Below are positions 30,180 through 39,371 of a stretch of 64,000 bases of DNA, one piece after another. Origin of the DNA: Lentzea aerocolonigenes (GTDB lineage: Bacteria > Actinomycetota > Actinomycetes > Mycobacteriales > Pseudonocardiaceae). The stretch spans positions 62,001 to 126,000 of the forward strand of contig NZ_BBOJ01000013.1 of assembly GCF_000974445.1 (NCBI RefSeq), written 5' to 3'. The notes beneath the pieces were generated by a model, which saw nothing but the letters and a program-made list of their open reading frames with translations, did not search any database and was not told where the DNA came from. The number at the start of each line of letters is the position of its first letter. Positions within the stretch are counted from its first letter, which is position 1. The translations under genes and the position numbers were made by a program.

Positions 30180-31052
30180 GCGGGCGAACATGTTCTGCGA
30201 CGACGAGTTGCCTGAGTAGATGGAAGCGGCGGCCTGCGGTCGTGCACCGTGGTCCGCCGCGAGTTTCCAGAGCAGTTCGGTGACGAGCGCCGCGCCCACA
30301 CCCTGACCGCGGACGTCGGGCTCCACGGCCACGAAGTCGATGTAGTACTCCTCGGGCTGGGCCTTGCCCGCGGCGTAGCCCAGCACGCGTTGGCCGTCCA
30401 TGGCGACTACGACCGTGCGGTTCTCCGGCTTGGACTCGACGAGTTGCTTGCCGGACAGGTACGTGCGGGGAAAACATCGTTCGTGCAGGACCGCGACGGC
30501 CTCGTGCACGAACGGATCGGTCGGGAGGACGCGCATCTCGCGTTCGCTGGGGCACTTCGCGTCCCTCAGCAACAACGTGCGCAGGTCCCCGTTGTCGAGG
30601 ACGTGGATGGCACTCGCCTTGCCGGCGGCGAAACCGTGGCGTTCGGCGAACGCCGCCAGCCGCCGGTGGGCGGTGTGCCCGTAGAGCTCGAGGTCGGTGG
30701 TGCCGGCGAGGAGCTCGGCGGCGCGCCGGAACATCGCGTCGGCGGTCTGGTCCCAGATGCGGCTGCCCGCCGGGTGGTTGACCGGTACGTCGACGAACGG
30801 TCCGTGCAGCCACGCGCGGCCCAGTTCGGCGTCGATCTCCACGCTGAGCATGCCGGTGATGTTGTCGTCGGCGTCGACGGCCACCACCGTGCAGTCGGCC
30901 CAGCTGGGCTCGAACTCGCCGAGCTCCGCGCGGAGCTCTTCGACTGTCTCACCGAGGTACCCGATGTGGTGCGCGTTGTCGGCCTGGAGCCGGACCAGCA
31001 GCGCCATCGTGGCGCCGAGGTCGCCAGGTTCGGCGAAACGGATGTCGTACAT
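30129..31052 (-). CDS. GNAT acetyltransferase (two-domain)
   Basis: 307 aa from the ATG at 31052; an in-frame GTG at 31073 would add seven residues, and neither has a clear ribosome binding site. The C-terminal half is a typical GNAT fold: RTVVVAMDGQRVLGYAAG, then the acetyl-CoA loop FVAVEPDVRGQGVGAALVTELL. The N-terminal half (IRFAEPGDLGATMALL...VVAVDADDNITGMLSV) looks like a degenerate second GNAT unit. Substrate unknown. Confidence 0.85.
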   Translation of the reverse strand: MYDIRFAEPGDLGATMALLVRLQADNAHHIGYLGETVEELRAELGEFEPSWADCTVVAVDADDNITGMLSVEIDAELGRAWLHGPFVDVPVNHPAGSRIWDQTADAMFRRAAELLAGTTDLELYGHTAHRRLAAFAERHGFAAGKASAIHVLDNGDLRTLLLRDAKCPSEREMRVLPTDPFVHEAVAVLHERCFPRTYLSGKQLVESKPENRTVVVAMDGQRVLGYAAGKAQPEEYYIDFVAVEPDVRGQGVGAALVTELLWKLAADHGARPQAAASIYSGNSSSQNMFARLGFRLHIELVAYRHTA

Positions 31053-31150
31053 AGGAGGAATGGTTGCTCGCACGGCCGTTCGAAGCGAGGGAGTTTTCCA
31101 CAGGCCGAAGTCACGGGCGTGCGGGTGCGCGAATCGGTAAAATCGCGCGG

Positions 31151-31576
31151 ATGTCCTCCGTCCGAGACCTGGAAGAGCTCGTGGCCGCCCACTCGGGTGA
31201 CTTCGGACGAGCGGCGCGCGAGCTCAGGGAACGGGTCAGGCGCCACACCGAGCTCAACGGCGCGGATCACCCCGAGACCCTCGGTCTCCGCCTCGACCTG
31301 GCCAGGGTGCTCGGCACGGCGTCGCAGTTCACCAAGGCCGTCCACGTGTGCGAGCCCCTGCTGCGCGACCAGCTGCGCGTGCTCGGCCCCGAGCACGACG
31401 AGACGCTGGAGACCAGGCAGCTGCTCGCCAACCTGCGCTACCGGGCCGGTGACGCCGACGGGGCCAGGGCCGAGCTGGAGCAGTTGCTGGCGGCTCTGTC
31501 GCACGTGCTCATGCCCACGCACGACCGGATCACCAAGCTGAAGCGCGAGATCGCGTTCCTCGAGCGTTCGAGCTGA
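31151..31576 (+). CDS. Small TPR-repeat protein
   Basis: 141 aa, ATG. Two to three tetratricopeptide helices are visible: DFGRAARELRERVRRHTELNGADHPETLGLRLDLARVLG, QFTKAVHVCEPLLRDQLRVLGPEHDETLETRQLLANLRYRAGDADGARAEL. These match the TPR_10/12 type that occurs in long arrays of actinobacterial regulators. Here only the repeat unit remains, so it may be a scaffold or a remnant of a larger protein. Function unknown. Confidence 0.75.
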   Translation: MSSVRDLEELVAAHSGDFGRAARELRERVRRHTELNGADHPETLGLRLDLARVLGTASQFTKAVHVCEPLLRDQLRVLGPEHDETLETRQLLANLRYRAGDADGARAELEQLLAALSHVLMPTHDRITKLKREIAFLERSS

Positions 31577-31667
31577 CCAGCGGCCGGGAGACAACACTCA
31601 CACCGGTCCCGGCACGACACCCAGATTCGGGCTTGCAGGGCTGGTGAGGGTGGGGGACTCTTCTACG

Positions 31668-32006
31668 GTGAGTGAGGAAACGATCCAACTCGATCTCAAC
31701 GAAACCGGGGTGGCCGTCGACCTGCCCTTGCCGGCGAACAACCGGGACGGCGTCCAGGGTGTTCCGTACCGGCCGGTCGAATTCCGAGACGATGACCTGC
31801 CCACCGCTCTGGAACGTGCCGCCGCGTGGCTGCGGCAGACCCAGGAGTGGCTGGGCGAGCCCGTGGACGTCATCGCAGTCCATCTTGACTACGACGACAC
31901 ACACGGCAACCCGTACTACGACCTCAAGCTGCTGTGCAACGACGAGGACCTCGCGGGCGTGCCGAAGGTCATGCGAGAACACGAAGGGGCCGCTACCGGT
32001 CAGTAG
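31668..32006 (+). CDS. Hypothetical acidic protein
   Basis: 112 aa from the GTG at 31668 with GGGGG about 11 nt upstream; a GTG at 31644 is an alternative. No family recognised. The protein is acidic, with DVIAVHLDYDDTHGNPYYDLKLLCNDEDLAG as its most distinctive part and no membrane segment or signal peptide. Codon use matches neighbours and it lies 24 bp before plsC in the same direction, so it is likely real. Confidence 0.65.
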   Translation: MSEETIQLDLNETGVAVDLPLPANNRDGVQGVPYRPVEFRDDDLPTALERAAAWLRQTQEWLGEPVDVIAVHLDYDDTHGNPYYDLKLLCNDEDLAGVPKVMREHEGAATGQ

Positions 32007-32030
32007 CTTTTCCGGCTACCGTTCGGAAGC

Positions 32031-32744
32031 ATGTCGGATCGCGTTTATCCCCCGGTGATCGCCGCAGCGAAGCTCATGTTCAAGGTGCTCGACCTGCAGA
32101 TCACCATCGAGGGGGCGCACCACGTCCCGCGCACGGGTGGAGCCGTGCTGGCGTCCAACCACGTCAGCTACCTCGACTTCATCTTCGCGGGCTACGGCGC
32201 GCGCCCGTCGGGGCGCCTCACGCGGTTCATGGCGAAGCACGAGATCTTCGCCAACAAGATCGCAGGCCCGCTCATGCGCGGCATGCACCACATCCCCGTC
32301 GACCGGAGCGCGGGCCAGGCCTCCTACCAGCAGGCCCTGTCCGCGCTCCGCACCGGCGAGGTCGTCGGGATCTTCCCCGAGGCGACCATCAGCCGTTCGT
32401 TCACGGTCAAGGACATCAAGTCCGGCGCGAACCGCCTGGCGCACGAGGCCGGCGTTCCGCTCGTTCCCATGGCCCTGTGGGGCACGCAGCGCCTGTGGAC
32501 CAAGGGCCGCCCCAAGAACCTGACGCAGCGGCACGTGCCGATCACGATCCTCATCGGCGAGCCGTTCGAGCCCTCCCCCGGCGACTCCGGCGACGGACTG
32601 CTGCGCAAGCGCCTGCAGGACCTGCTGGACACCGCGCAGGCCGGTTACCCGAACGAGCCGGGTGCCTGGTGGGCTCCGGCGCACCTGGGTGGCACCGCGC
32701 CCACACCGGAAGAGGCGGCACGGCTGGACGCCATCCGCGACTGA
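32031..32744 (+). CDS. plsC: 1-acyl-sn-glycerol-3-phosphate acyltransferase (PlsC)
   Basis: 237 aa, ATG. Makes phosphatidic acid from lysophosphatidic acid. Catalytic NHVSYLD (NHX4D, about residues 42-48), the substrate-binding FPEATIS (EGT-type block), and LVPMALWGTQRLW are present. Cytoplasmic face of the membrane. The C-terminal LGGTAPTPEEAARLDA tail is common in the actinobacterial paralogues. Several PlsC homologues are usual per genome, so the exact acyl substrate is open. Confidence 0.92.
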   Translation: MSDRVYPPVIAAAKLMFKVLDLQITIEGAHHVPRTGGAVLASNHVSYLDFIFAGYGARPSGRLTRFMAKHEIFANKIAGPLMRGMHHIPVDRSAGQASYQQALSALRTGEVVGIFPEATISRSFTVKDIKSGANRLAHEAGVPLVPMALWGTQRLWTKGRPKNLTQRHVPITILIGEPFEPSPGDSGDGLLRKRLQDLLDTAQAGYPNEPGAWWAPAHLGGTAPTPEEAARLDAIRD

Positions 32745-32773
32745 CCTGCGGATACAAGATTCTCACAAGGTCG

Positions 32774-32843
32774 GGCGCGCACAGTGGTGGTGCGCGCCTG
32801 AAGTGGTGAGGTTCGACCTGGGGGACTTCACCCCTTCAGGCGC
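32774..32843. terminator. Two hairpins between plsC and smc (convergent)
   Basis: GGCGCGCAC (32774-32782) pairs with GTGCGCGCC (32790-32798) with a 7-nt loop. Immediately after, CTGAAGTGGTGAGGT pairs with ACTTCACCCCTTCAG at 13 of 15 positions. Lying between convergent gene ends, they probably terminate both transcripts. Confidence 0.65.
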
Positions 32844-32848
32844 GACTC

Positions 32849-35800
32849 TCAGGCCTCTGCCGGTTCGGGCGCCGTCTCCGGTTCGGGCGCCGTCTCCTGC
32901 GCGGGAGCGGCGGCGCGCGCGGGCTCGTCTCCGGACGTCCGCAGCCGCTGCGAGATCACCTGCGAGATGCCGTCGCCGCGCATCGAGACGCCGTAGAGCG
33001 CGTCCGCGATCTCCATGGTCGGCTTCTGGTGCGTGATGATCAGCAGCTGCGACCGGTCCCGCAGCTGCTGGAACAGGCCGATCAGCCGGTGCAGGTTCGT
33101 GTCGTCCAGCGCCGCCTCGACCTCGTCCATGACGTAGAACGGTGAGGGGCGGGCGCGGAAGATCGCGACCAGCATCGCCACGGCGGCCAGCGACTTCTCG
33201 CCGCCGGAGAGCAGCGACAGGCGCTTGACCTTCTTGCCGGGCGGGCGGGCCTCCAGCTCGATGCCGGTGGTCAGCATGTCCTCGGGATCGGTCAGCACCA
33301 GCCGGCCGTCGCCGCCGGGGAACAGGACCTTGAAGACGATCTCGAACTCGCGCGCCACGTCCTCGTAGGCCGACGTGAAGACCTCCAGGATCTTGTCGTC
33401 GACCTCCTTCACGACGGTCAGCAGGTCGCGGCGGGTGTCCTTGATGTCCTCGAGCTGGGTCGAGAGGAACTTGTAGCGCTCCTCCAGCGCCGCGAACTCC
33501 TCCAGCGCGAGCGGGTTCACCTTGCCCAGCAACGACAGGTCGCGCTCGGCACGCTTGGCGCGCCGGGCCTGCGTGTCCCGGTCGTAGGGCATCGGCTGCG
33601 GCTCGGAGACCTGCTCGCCGCGTTCCTTGGCGGCCTGGTACTCGGCCATCTCCTGGGCCGACGGAGGCACGGGGCAGTCGGGGCCGTACTCGTTGACGAG
33701 GTCGTCGAGGCCGATGCCGAAGTCCTCGGCGATCTTGGTCTCGAGCTGCTCGATGCGCAGGCGCTGCTCGGCCCTGAGCACCTCGTCGCGGTGCACGGCG
33801 TCGACGAGCTTCTCCAGCTCGCCGGACATCTCGCGGACGAGGTTGCGCACCTGGGTGAGCAGGAGCTCGTGCTGCTGACGGCGTTCCTGGGCCAGATCGC
33901 GCTCACGGGCGGCGCGGGCCAGCGAAATTTCGATGCGTTCCAACGCCTGCTCGCCGCCGCGGACGACTGCCTTCGCGACCTGGGCTCCACGCGCACGGTG
34001 CTGCGTTGCGCGCGCGTGGCGTTCACGAGCCTCACGCTCGGCGCGCGCGGCACGACGCAGACCGTCGGCCTTGCCCTGCATCGCCCGTGCGCGCTCTTCT
34101 GCGGTGCGCTGCACAAGGCGGGCGTCCATCTCGGCCTGACGCGCCTGGGCGAGCTCGGCGGCCAGCGCGTCGCGCTGGTCGGTGTCCGGCTCGTCCTCCA
34201 GCGTCTGCTCCTCCTCGGCCATCAGCAGCCGCTCTTCGAGCTCGCCCAGCTTCAACAGGGCTTCCTCGCGCGACCGCTCGACCTTGGCGCGTTGCTCGGT
34301 GATGCGGCTGACCTCGGCCTCCGCGGACCGCACGGCCGCGACCATCCGGTTCAACCGCTCGCCGGAGCGGGCCTGGCGGACCTTGGCCTCCTGCACGGCC
34401 TCCTTGACCGCGTCGAGCACCTTGCGGCGGGCCTGCTGCTCGGCACGGGCGCCCTCCAGCGCGGCCGAGGCGTGCTCCAGCGCGCGTTCGGCGGTCGCCA
34501 GCTGCTCCTGGGCCTCGTCGACGGCCGCCTGCACCTCGATCACGCTCTGGCCCTGCGATCCCGAGCCACCGATCGCCCAGTCCGTGCCGAAGATGTCGCC
34601 GTCACGGGTCACCGCGCGCACGTTCAGGCGGGCAGCGGTGTCCAGATCGTCCACCACCGCAAGACGATCGAGCGCGCGCGCCAGTGCCGGACGCAACGCC
34701 TCGGGCGCGTGCACGACGTCGATCGCCCAGCGCGCGCCGTGCGGGAGGTATCCCCACTGCGAGGTGTCCACAGTGGAGCCGTACGAGCCGATGAGCACGC
34801 CCGCGCGACCGGCGTCCTTCTCCTTCAACAGCTTCAGCGCCTGCAAAGCCCCGTCGCCGGAAGATACAGCCACAGCGTCCGCGATCGGGCCCAGCGCGGC
34901 CGCCAGAGCGACCTCGAAACCAGGTTCGACAGTCAGCAGAGCGGCGACCGAACCCAGCAGGCCCGGCACGTCCGACGCGAGCAGCGCGCCCGCACCGTCC
35001 TTGCGCGTCAGACCCAACGAGAGAGCGTCCACGCGGGCACGCCACGACGCGATGTCGCGTTCCGCGGTGCGTTCGGCCTTGACCAGTTCCTCGACGCGCT
35101 GCCGTGCCGCGTCGTTGGACTGCACGGCGTGACGGTGCCGTTCGTCGAGGTCGTTGTCGCCCTCGTCCTCGTAGCCGGTGACCGCCTGCGCCTCAGCGAG
35201 TTCGATCGACGCGAACTCGACGCGTTCGGAGGCTTCCGCGAGCGTGCCGGAAAGTCGTTCGATCTCCTCGGCGGTCGCGTTCGTCTTGCTGCGCAACGCT
35301 TCCACCTGACCGGACAGCCTCGCCAGGCCCTCGCGGCGGTCGGCGATCGCGCGGACGGCGGCGATGTGCGCCTTCTCGGCCTGGGAGACCATGCGCTCCA
35401 GCTCGGACCGCGTCTCCACGGCCTCGGCCAGCGCGATCCTCGCCTCGGTCACGCCTTCCTGGAGCTCCAGCTCCATCTCGGCGGTCTCCTCGGCCTCGCG
35501 CTCGAGGTCGTCGGGGTCGCGGCCGCGGGACGGCGCGTCCAGCTCGGCGGACAGGTGCCGCGCGCGTTCGGCGGCGAGGCGGACGGTGCCGCGGAGACGT
35601 TCCTCCAAAGCGGACAGCCGGTACCAGGTGTCCTGCGCGGCCTGCAGCTTCGGCGAGTCGGCGGCGACGCGCTCCTCCAGCTCGTTCTGCTGGTACTGCG
35701 CGGCCTGCAACGACTTCTCGACCTCGGCGCGGCGTTCACGGGCCTTCGCCTCGTCGTGCTCCTCCTGCGCGATGGCTTCCCGCTGCGTCACGAGGTCGTC

Positions 35801-36493
35801 GGCGAGCAGGCGGAGTTTGCTGTCTCGCACCTCGGACTGCACGACCTGGGCGCGGCGGGCGATCTCGGCCTGCTTGCCGAGCGGCTTGAGCTGACGGCGC
35901 AGTTCGGCGGTGAGGTCGGTGAGACGCGTCAGGTTCGCCTGCATCGCCTCGAGCTTGCGCAGCGCCTTTTCCTTGCGCTTGCGGTGCTTCAGGACACCGG
36001 CGGCCTCTTCGATGAAGGCGCGGCGTTCCTCCGGTTTGGACTCGAGGATCGCGGCGAGCTGGCCCTGACCGACGATCACGTGCATCTCGCGGCCGATGCC
36101 GGAGTCGGACAACAGCTCCTGGATGTCCATCAGGCGGCACGAGTTGCCGTTGATCTCGTACTCGGTGGCGCCCTCGCGGAACATGCGGCGGGTGATCGAC
36201 ACCTCGGTGTACTCGATCGGCAGCATGCCGTCGGAGTTGTCGATCGTCAGCGTCACCTCGGCGCGGCCGAGCGGCGCGCGGCCGGACGTGCCGGCGAAGA
36301 TGACGTCCTCCATCTTGCCGCCGCGCAGGTCCTTGGCACCCTGCGTGCCCATCACCCAGCGCAGCGCGTCGAGCACGTTGGACTTGCCGGACCCGTTGGG
36401 GCCGACCACACAGGTGATGCCGGGCTCGAAGCGCAGCGTGGTAGCCGAGGCGAAGGACTTGAAGCCCTTCAGCGTCAGGCTCTTGAGATGCAC
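32849..36493 (-). CDS. smc: Chromosome segregation protein SMC
   Basis: 1214 aa from the GTG at 36493 (VHLKSLTLKGFKSFA). ATPase of the condensin complex. Walker A GPNGSGKSN and QGQLAAILESKPEERR lie in the N-terminal head. Two long coiled-coil arms flank a hinge at about residues 500-660. The C-terminal head has signature LLSGGEKSLAAVAML and Walker B FYVMDEVEAALDDTN. The C-terminal 40 residues are a repeated Pro/Glu/Ala tail (ETAPEPETAPEPAEA). ScpA/ScpB are not in the window. Confidence 0.97.
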   Translation of the reverse strand: MHLKSLTLKGFKSFASATTLRFEPGITCVVGPNGSGKSNVLDALRWVMGTQGAKDLRGGKMEDVIFAGTSGRAPLGRAEVTLTIDNSDGMLPIEYTEVSITRRMFREGATEYEINGNSCRLMDIQELLSDSGIGREMHVIVGQGQLAAILESKPEERRAFIEEAAGVLKHRKRKEKALRKLEAMQANLTRLTDLTAELRRQLKPLGKQAEIARRAQVVQSEVRDSKLRLLADDLVTQREAIAQEEHDEAKARERRAEVEKSLQAAQYQQNELEERVAADSPKLQAAQDTWYRLSALEERLRGTVRLAAERARHLSAELDAPSRGRDPDDLEREAEETAEMELELQEGVTEARIALAEAVETRSELERMVSQAEKAHIAAVRAIADRREGLARLSGQVEALRSKTNATAEEIERLSGTLAEASERVEFASIELAEAQAVTGYEDEGDNDLDERHRHAVQSNDAARQRVEELVKAERTAERDIASWRARVDALSLGLTRKDGAGALLASDVPGLLGSVAALLTVEPGFEVALAAALGPIADAVAVSSGDGALQALKLLKEKDAGRAGVLIGSYGSTVDTSQWGYLPHGARWAIDVVHAPEALRPALARALDRLAVVDDLDTAARLNVRAVTRDGDIFGTDWAIGGSGSQGQSVIEVQAAVDEAQEQLATAERALEHASAALEGARAEQQARRKVLDAVKEAVQEAKVRQARSGERLNRMVAAVRSAEAEVSRITEQRAKVERSREEALLKLGELEERLLMAEEEQTLEDEPDTDQRDALAAELAQARQAEMDARLVQRTAEERARAMQGKADGLRRAARAEREARERHARATQHRARGAQVAKAVVRGGEQALERIEISLARAARERDLAQERRQQHELLLTQVRNLVREMSGELEKLVDAVHRDEVLRAEQRLRIEQLETKIAEDFGIGLDDLVNEYGPDCPVPPSAQEMAEYQAAKERGEQVSEPQPMPYDRDTQARRAKRAERDLSLLGKVNPLALEEFAALEERYKFLSTQLEDIKDTRRDLLTVVKEVDDKILEVFTSAYEDVAREFEIVFKVLFPGGDGRLVLTDPEDMLTTGIELEARPPGKKVKRLSLLSGGEKSLAAVAMLVAIFRARPSPFYVMDEVEAALDDTNLHRLIGLFQQLRDRSQLLIITHQKPTMEIADALYGVSMRGDGISQVISQRLRTSGDEPARAAAPAQETAPEPETAPEPAEA

Positions 36494-36553
36494 GCCGGGC
36501 AGAGTACCCAAACGCTTGCGTTAGATGCGTGAGGCGTGCCGTGACCTGCGTTT

Positions 36554-37144
36554 CTAGGGACGGAGAGTAACCAGGAGCCCTGTTTCGTCAGACACTTCCA
36601 GGCGATCTATCTGATCAACCCGGAACGACGTGGAACCGGGAATCCGCTCGTCAGCGGCGTGGCTCGACCCCCACCAGCCGCCGATCTCGCGCTGACCGGC
36701 CCGGTCGAACACCATCACCTTGCAGCGCGCGCCCGGTTTGACGTTGCCGAACTGGAACCACATCTCGGTGCCCCAGGACTTCGTGACCATGGAGACACTG
36801 GCGTCGACCCCCGTCCTCTGGTCGTGCGACGCCCACGTCGGCGCAGGTGGAGGCGTCAGGAGCAGGACGCCGCCGGCGAGCGCGAGGACGAGCAGCACGG
36901 CCGCGCACAGGACCAGCACGCGGCGGTGGCGGTTCGGCTCGGGCGGGCACTCGGGGATCTCGTCGAGGTGCTCGACGTCGTCCAGGCTCAGCCGGCCGAG
37001 CAGGCCCGGCAGCGGAGCCAGTCGCAGCATCTCGGCCTGGCACGCGTCGCACGAGCCGAGATGACGTTCGAACGCGGACCGCTCCTTGATGTCGAGCGAT
37101 CCGAAGAGGTAGGCGCCGACGTCGACGGTGTGCTGGCAGCTCAC
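36554..37144 (-). CDS. Zinc-finger anti-sigma factor, membrane-anchored
   Basis: 196 aa; the GTG overlaps the sigma gene stop (GTGA). The N-terminal zinc-binding anti-sigma domain has the CQHTVDVGAYLFGSLDIKE start and the HLGSCDACQ motif (H-x3-C-x2-C). A membrane helix (VLVLCAAVLLVLALAGGVLLL, about residues 88-108) is followed by a short extracytoplasmic sensor domain. It would hold the upstream ECF sigma factor inactive at the membrane. Confidence 0.92.
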   Translation of the reverse strand: MSCQHTVDVGAYLFGSLDIKERSAFERHLGSCDACQAEMLRLAPLPGLLGRLSLDDVEHLDEIPECPPEPNRHRRVLVLCAAVLLVLALAGGVLLLTPPPAPTWASHDQRTGVDASVSMVTKSWGTEMWFQFGNVKPGARCKVMVFDRAGQREIGGWWGSSHAADERIPGSTSFRVDQIDRLEVSDETGLLVTLRP

Positions 37145-37647
37145 GCCTCGGTCACCCCTCTTTCCTCCAGCGCGTCGCGCAGCGCCCGCAGTGCGTAGAA
37201 GCAGCGCGACTTGACCGTGCCCGGCGGGATGCCGAGCGCTTTGGCGGCCTCCGCGACGGTGCGGCGGCGGTAGTACAGCTCGATGACGACCGTCCGGTGC
37301 TCGGGCGTGAGCGCCCGCAGCGCCGACGCGATCTGCCACGTCTGCAGCACGTGCTCGACCTGGTCGCTGACCGGTGGCAGGTCCACCGGTTCGAGCGGCA
37401 CCTCGGTCGCACGTGCGTTGCGGCGGCGGTAACCGGAGATCACCAGGTTCTTGGCCACCGTGTAGAGCCACGGCGCGGCGTCGTCCGGGTTCAGCTCCTC
37501 GTGGTGCCGCCACGCGCGGAGCAGGGTCTCCTGGACGATGTCCTCAGCCTGCTGGAAGTCGCCGTCGACCAGCCGCAACACGTAGTGCAGCAGCGGGCCT
37601 CGCCAGCGGTCGTACAGCTGGATGAGGACGTCTTCCGGGGAGTCCAC
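37141..37647 (-). CDS. ECF RNA polymerase sigma factor
   Basis: 168 aa, GTG. Region 2 (YVLRLVDGDFQQAEDIVQETLLRAWRHHEEL...APWLYTVAKNLVISGYRRR) and region 4 (IASALRALTPEHRTVVIELYYRRRTVAEAAKALGIPPGTVKSRCFYALRALR) are complete. Paired with its anti-sigma by overlap. The inducing signal is unknown. Confidence 0.95.
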   Translation of the reverse strand: MDSPEDVLIQLYDRWRGPLLHYVLRLVDGDFQQAEDIVQETLLRAWRHHEELNPDDAAPWLYTVAKNLVISGYRRRNARATEVPLEPVDLPPVSDQVEHVLQTWQIASALRALTPEHRTVVIELYYRRRTVAEAAKALGIPPGTVKSRCFYALRALRDALEERGVTEA

Positions 37648-37680
37648 GCTCCCTTACTACGCCACCTCTTCCGGAAAGGT

Positions 37681-37953
37681 TCAGCGCTCGACGAAGCCGT
37701 TCAGGTCACCCCTGGCGTCGGTCCATTGCTCACCGACAGATTCGACATGTCCGGGAGTTTCACCCGAACGGAGAGCAGTGAGCAGTTCTTCACACTTCTC
37801 CCGAGGACCCTCGGCGACGACCTCGACCCTGCCGTCCGGCCTGTTCGAAGCGCTGCCGACCAGGCCCAGCTCCAGCGCCTTGGTCCGCGTCCACCAGCGG
37901 AAACCAACGCCCTGCACTCGTCCACGCACCCACGCGTTCAGTCGCACGTCCAC
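37681..37953 (-). CDS. acyP: Acylphosphatase
   Basis: 90 aa from the GTG at 37953; GTG at 37947 is equally possible. Hydrolyses acyl phosphates. The signature [13 protein letters not shown] contains the catalytic Arg, and [20 protein letters not shown] contains the catalytic Asn. In Mycobacterium acyP lies next to smc, as here apart from the sigma pair. Confidence 0.93.
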   Translation of the reverse strand: MDVRLNAWVRGRVQGVGFRWWTRTKALELGLVGSASNRPDGRVEVVAEGPREKCEELLTALRSGETPGHVESVGEQWTDARGDLNGFVER

Positions 37954-38034
37954 CGCCGAATGGTTGCGTAGTGACCCAAGGTGACTGAAAGCGCACTCTG
38001 TGGTTGTCACCCATTAGTGGTACGGTGCCGACTC

Positions 38035-38757
38035 GTGAGTGCCCGCAGCCTCTTACTCGGCCTGCTGATCGGTGCAACCGGCGTCGGCGGTCTGGCCTTC
38101 TCCGGTACCTCTCCTCTCGGCATCAGCTTCACCAACGCCGCCCAGCAGGAGACCACCGACGCAGCGAACCAGTTCGGCACAGGCAACGCCGCGGCACCCA
38201 ACAACAGACAGACGTCGTCCGACAACACCGGTGTCGGCACCCCCACGGCATCGTCGTCCTCCTCCGCTCCCACCACGTCGTCGGCGACGGCCACCTCCAC
38301 CTCTTCTTCGTCTGCGGCTCCCACCACCACGACGACGCCCCCCGAAGCGACCAAGCCGCCCGTCGACCCCCCGCAGCAGCCGGGCAACAAGACCCCGGAA
38401 CAGGCGGTGCTGGAGCTCGTGAACGACGCTCGCGCCGCGAAGGGCTGCAAGGCGCTCGTGATCGACGACCGCATCACGACCGCGGCCCAGGCCCACAGCA
38501 CGGACATGGCGACCCAGAACTACTTCTCGCACACCTCGAAGGACGGCAGGACCTTCGACGTGCGGATGAAGGAAGCGGGCTACCCGAGGCCCGGCGGCGA
38601 GAACATCGCGAAGGGCTACACCACGCCCGATCAGGTCATGCAGGGCTGGATGAACTCCACGGGCCACCGCGAGAACATCGAGAACTGCACCTTCACCACC
38701 ATGGGCCTGGGTCTCGACACCCGTGGCAACTACTGGACCCAGAACTTCGGTCGCTGA
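38035..38757 (+). CDS. Secreted CAP (SCP/PR-1) domain protein
   Basis: 240 aa from the GTG at 38035, which starts directly at a signal peptide or anchor (SLLLGLLIGATGVGGLAF). A Ser/Thr-rich linker of about 60 residues follows, then the CAP domain: ELVNDARAAKGCKALVIDDRITTAAQAHSTDMATQNYFSHTS, GENIAKGY, and the C-terminal WMNSTGHRENIENCTFTTMGLG. The CAP cavity His residues are present. Bacterial CAP proteins are extracellular; their activity is poorly known. Confidence 0.9.
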   Translation: MSARSLLLGLLIGATGVGGLAFSGTSPLGISFTNAAQQETTDAANQFGTGNAAAPNNRQTSSDNTGVGTPTASSSSSAPTTSSATATSTSSSSAAPTTTTTPPEATKPPVDPPQQPGNKTPEQAVLELVNDARAAKGCKALVIDDRITTAAQAHSTDMATQNYFSHTSKDGRTFDVRMKEAGYPRPGGENIAKGYTTPDQVMQGWMNSTGHRENIENCTFTTMGLGLDTRGNYWTQNFGR

Positions 38758-38778
38758 CGCTTGAGCAGGGGAAACTTC

Positions 38779-39243
38779 GTGTACGAGAGCCCGGAACCGG
38801 ACTCGCGCTCGCGCTTCTTCAAAGGTGCGCCGCAGGTCGTCCTAGCCGTGTCCGGCGTCGTGCTGGCGACCGTCTTCGCCGCCGTCGCCTCACTCGCCGC
38901 GAGCTCGGACACCGCCACCCAGACCCCGTCGACCCAGCCGCCGCGCAAGGAGGCCGTGAAGGACGCCCTGAGCATCGTGCCGACGTCCTCCCCGACCACG
39001 ACCGTCGAGCAGACCTCGTCGTCGTCCTCCTCCGAGACGCCGACGTCCACCACCACGACGACGAAGAAGCCGACGCGCGTCACGACCATCACACGTCCCG
39101 ACGGCACGACGACCACCGTCACGACCGATGACCCGCCACCGGTGACCACGTCGTCGAAGACAACCACCACCACGACGACAACCACGACGACCACGACCAC
39201 CACCACGACGACGGACCCGTCCTCAACGACGCCGACGCCGTAG
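38779..39243 (+). CDS. Membrane-anchored Ser/Thr-rich protein with poly-Thr tail
   Basis: 154 aa from the GTG at 38779, chosen because AGGGGA lies 7 nt upstream; a TTG at 38761 is in frame. A short cytoplasmic N-terminus, one membrane helix (VVLAVSGVVLATVFAAVASLAA), then an extracellular low-complexity region that ends in a run of about 18 Thr encoded by mixed ACN codons. The helix region resembles that of the next gene. Probably a surface or wall-spanning protein, possibly glycosylated. No domain recognised. Confidence 0.75.
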   Translation: MYESPEPDSRSRFFKGAPQVVLAVSGVVLATVFAAVASLAASSDTATQTPSTQPPRKEAVKDALSIVPTSSPTTTVEQTSSSSSSETPTSTTTTTKKPTRVTTITRPDGTTTTVTTDDPPPVTTSSKTTTTTTTTTTTTTTTTTTDPSSTTPTP

Positions 39244-39371
39244 GGTTACGCCAGTCACCAACAAGTGACGCAGAGCTACACGAAGGTGTGGCCTGACTGA
39301 GGCTTTGGTGCGTTTCCGCCGATAACTCGAACGCAAGTCCATCCGACCGGGTTTCCCACGAGGAGATGGGT

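Noticed and set aside
33791-36532. 913-aa open frame antisense to smc
   Set aside because: High-GC shadow of a highly conserved gene; no recognisable domain and no upstream signals.
39163-39216. Repeated ACN-rich DNA as a possible CRISPR or satellite array
   Set aside because: It encodes the poly-Thr tail in frame; no spacer/repeat periodicity.
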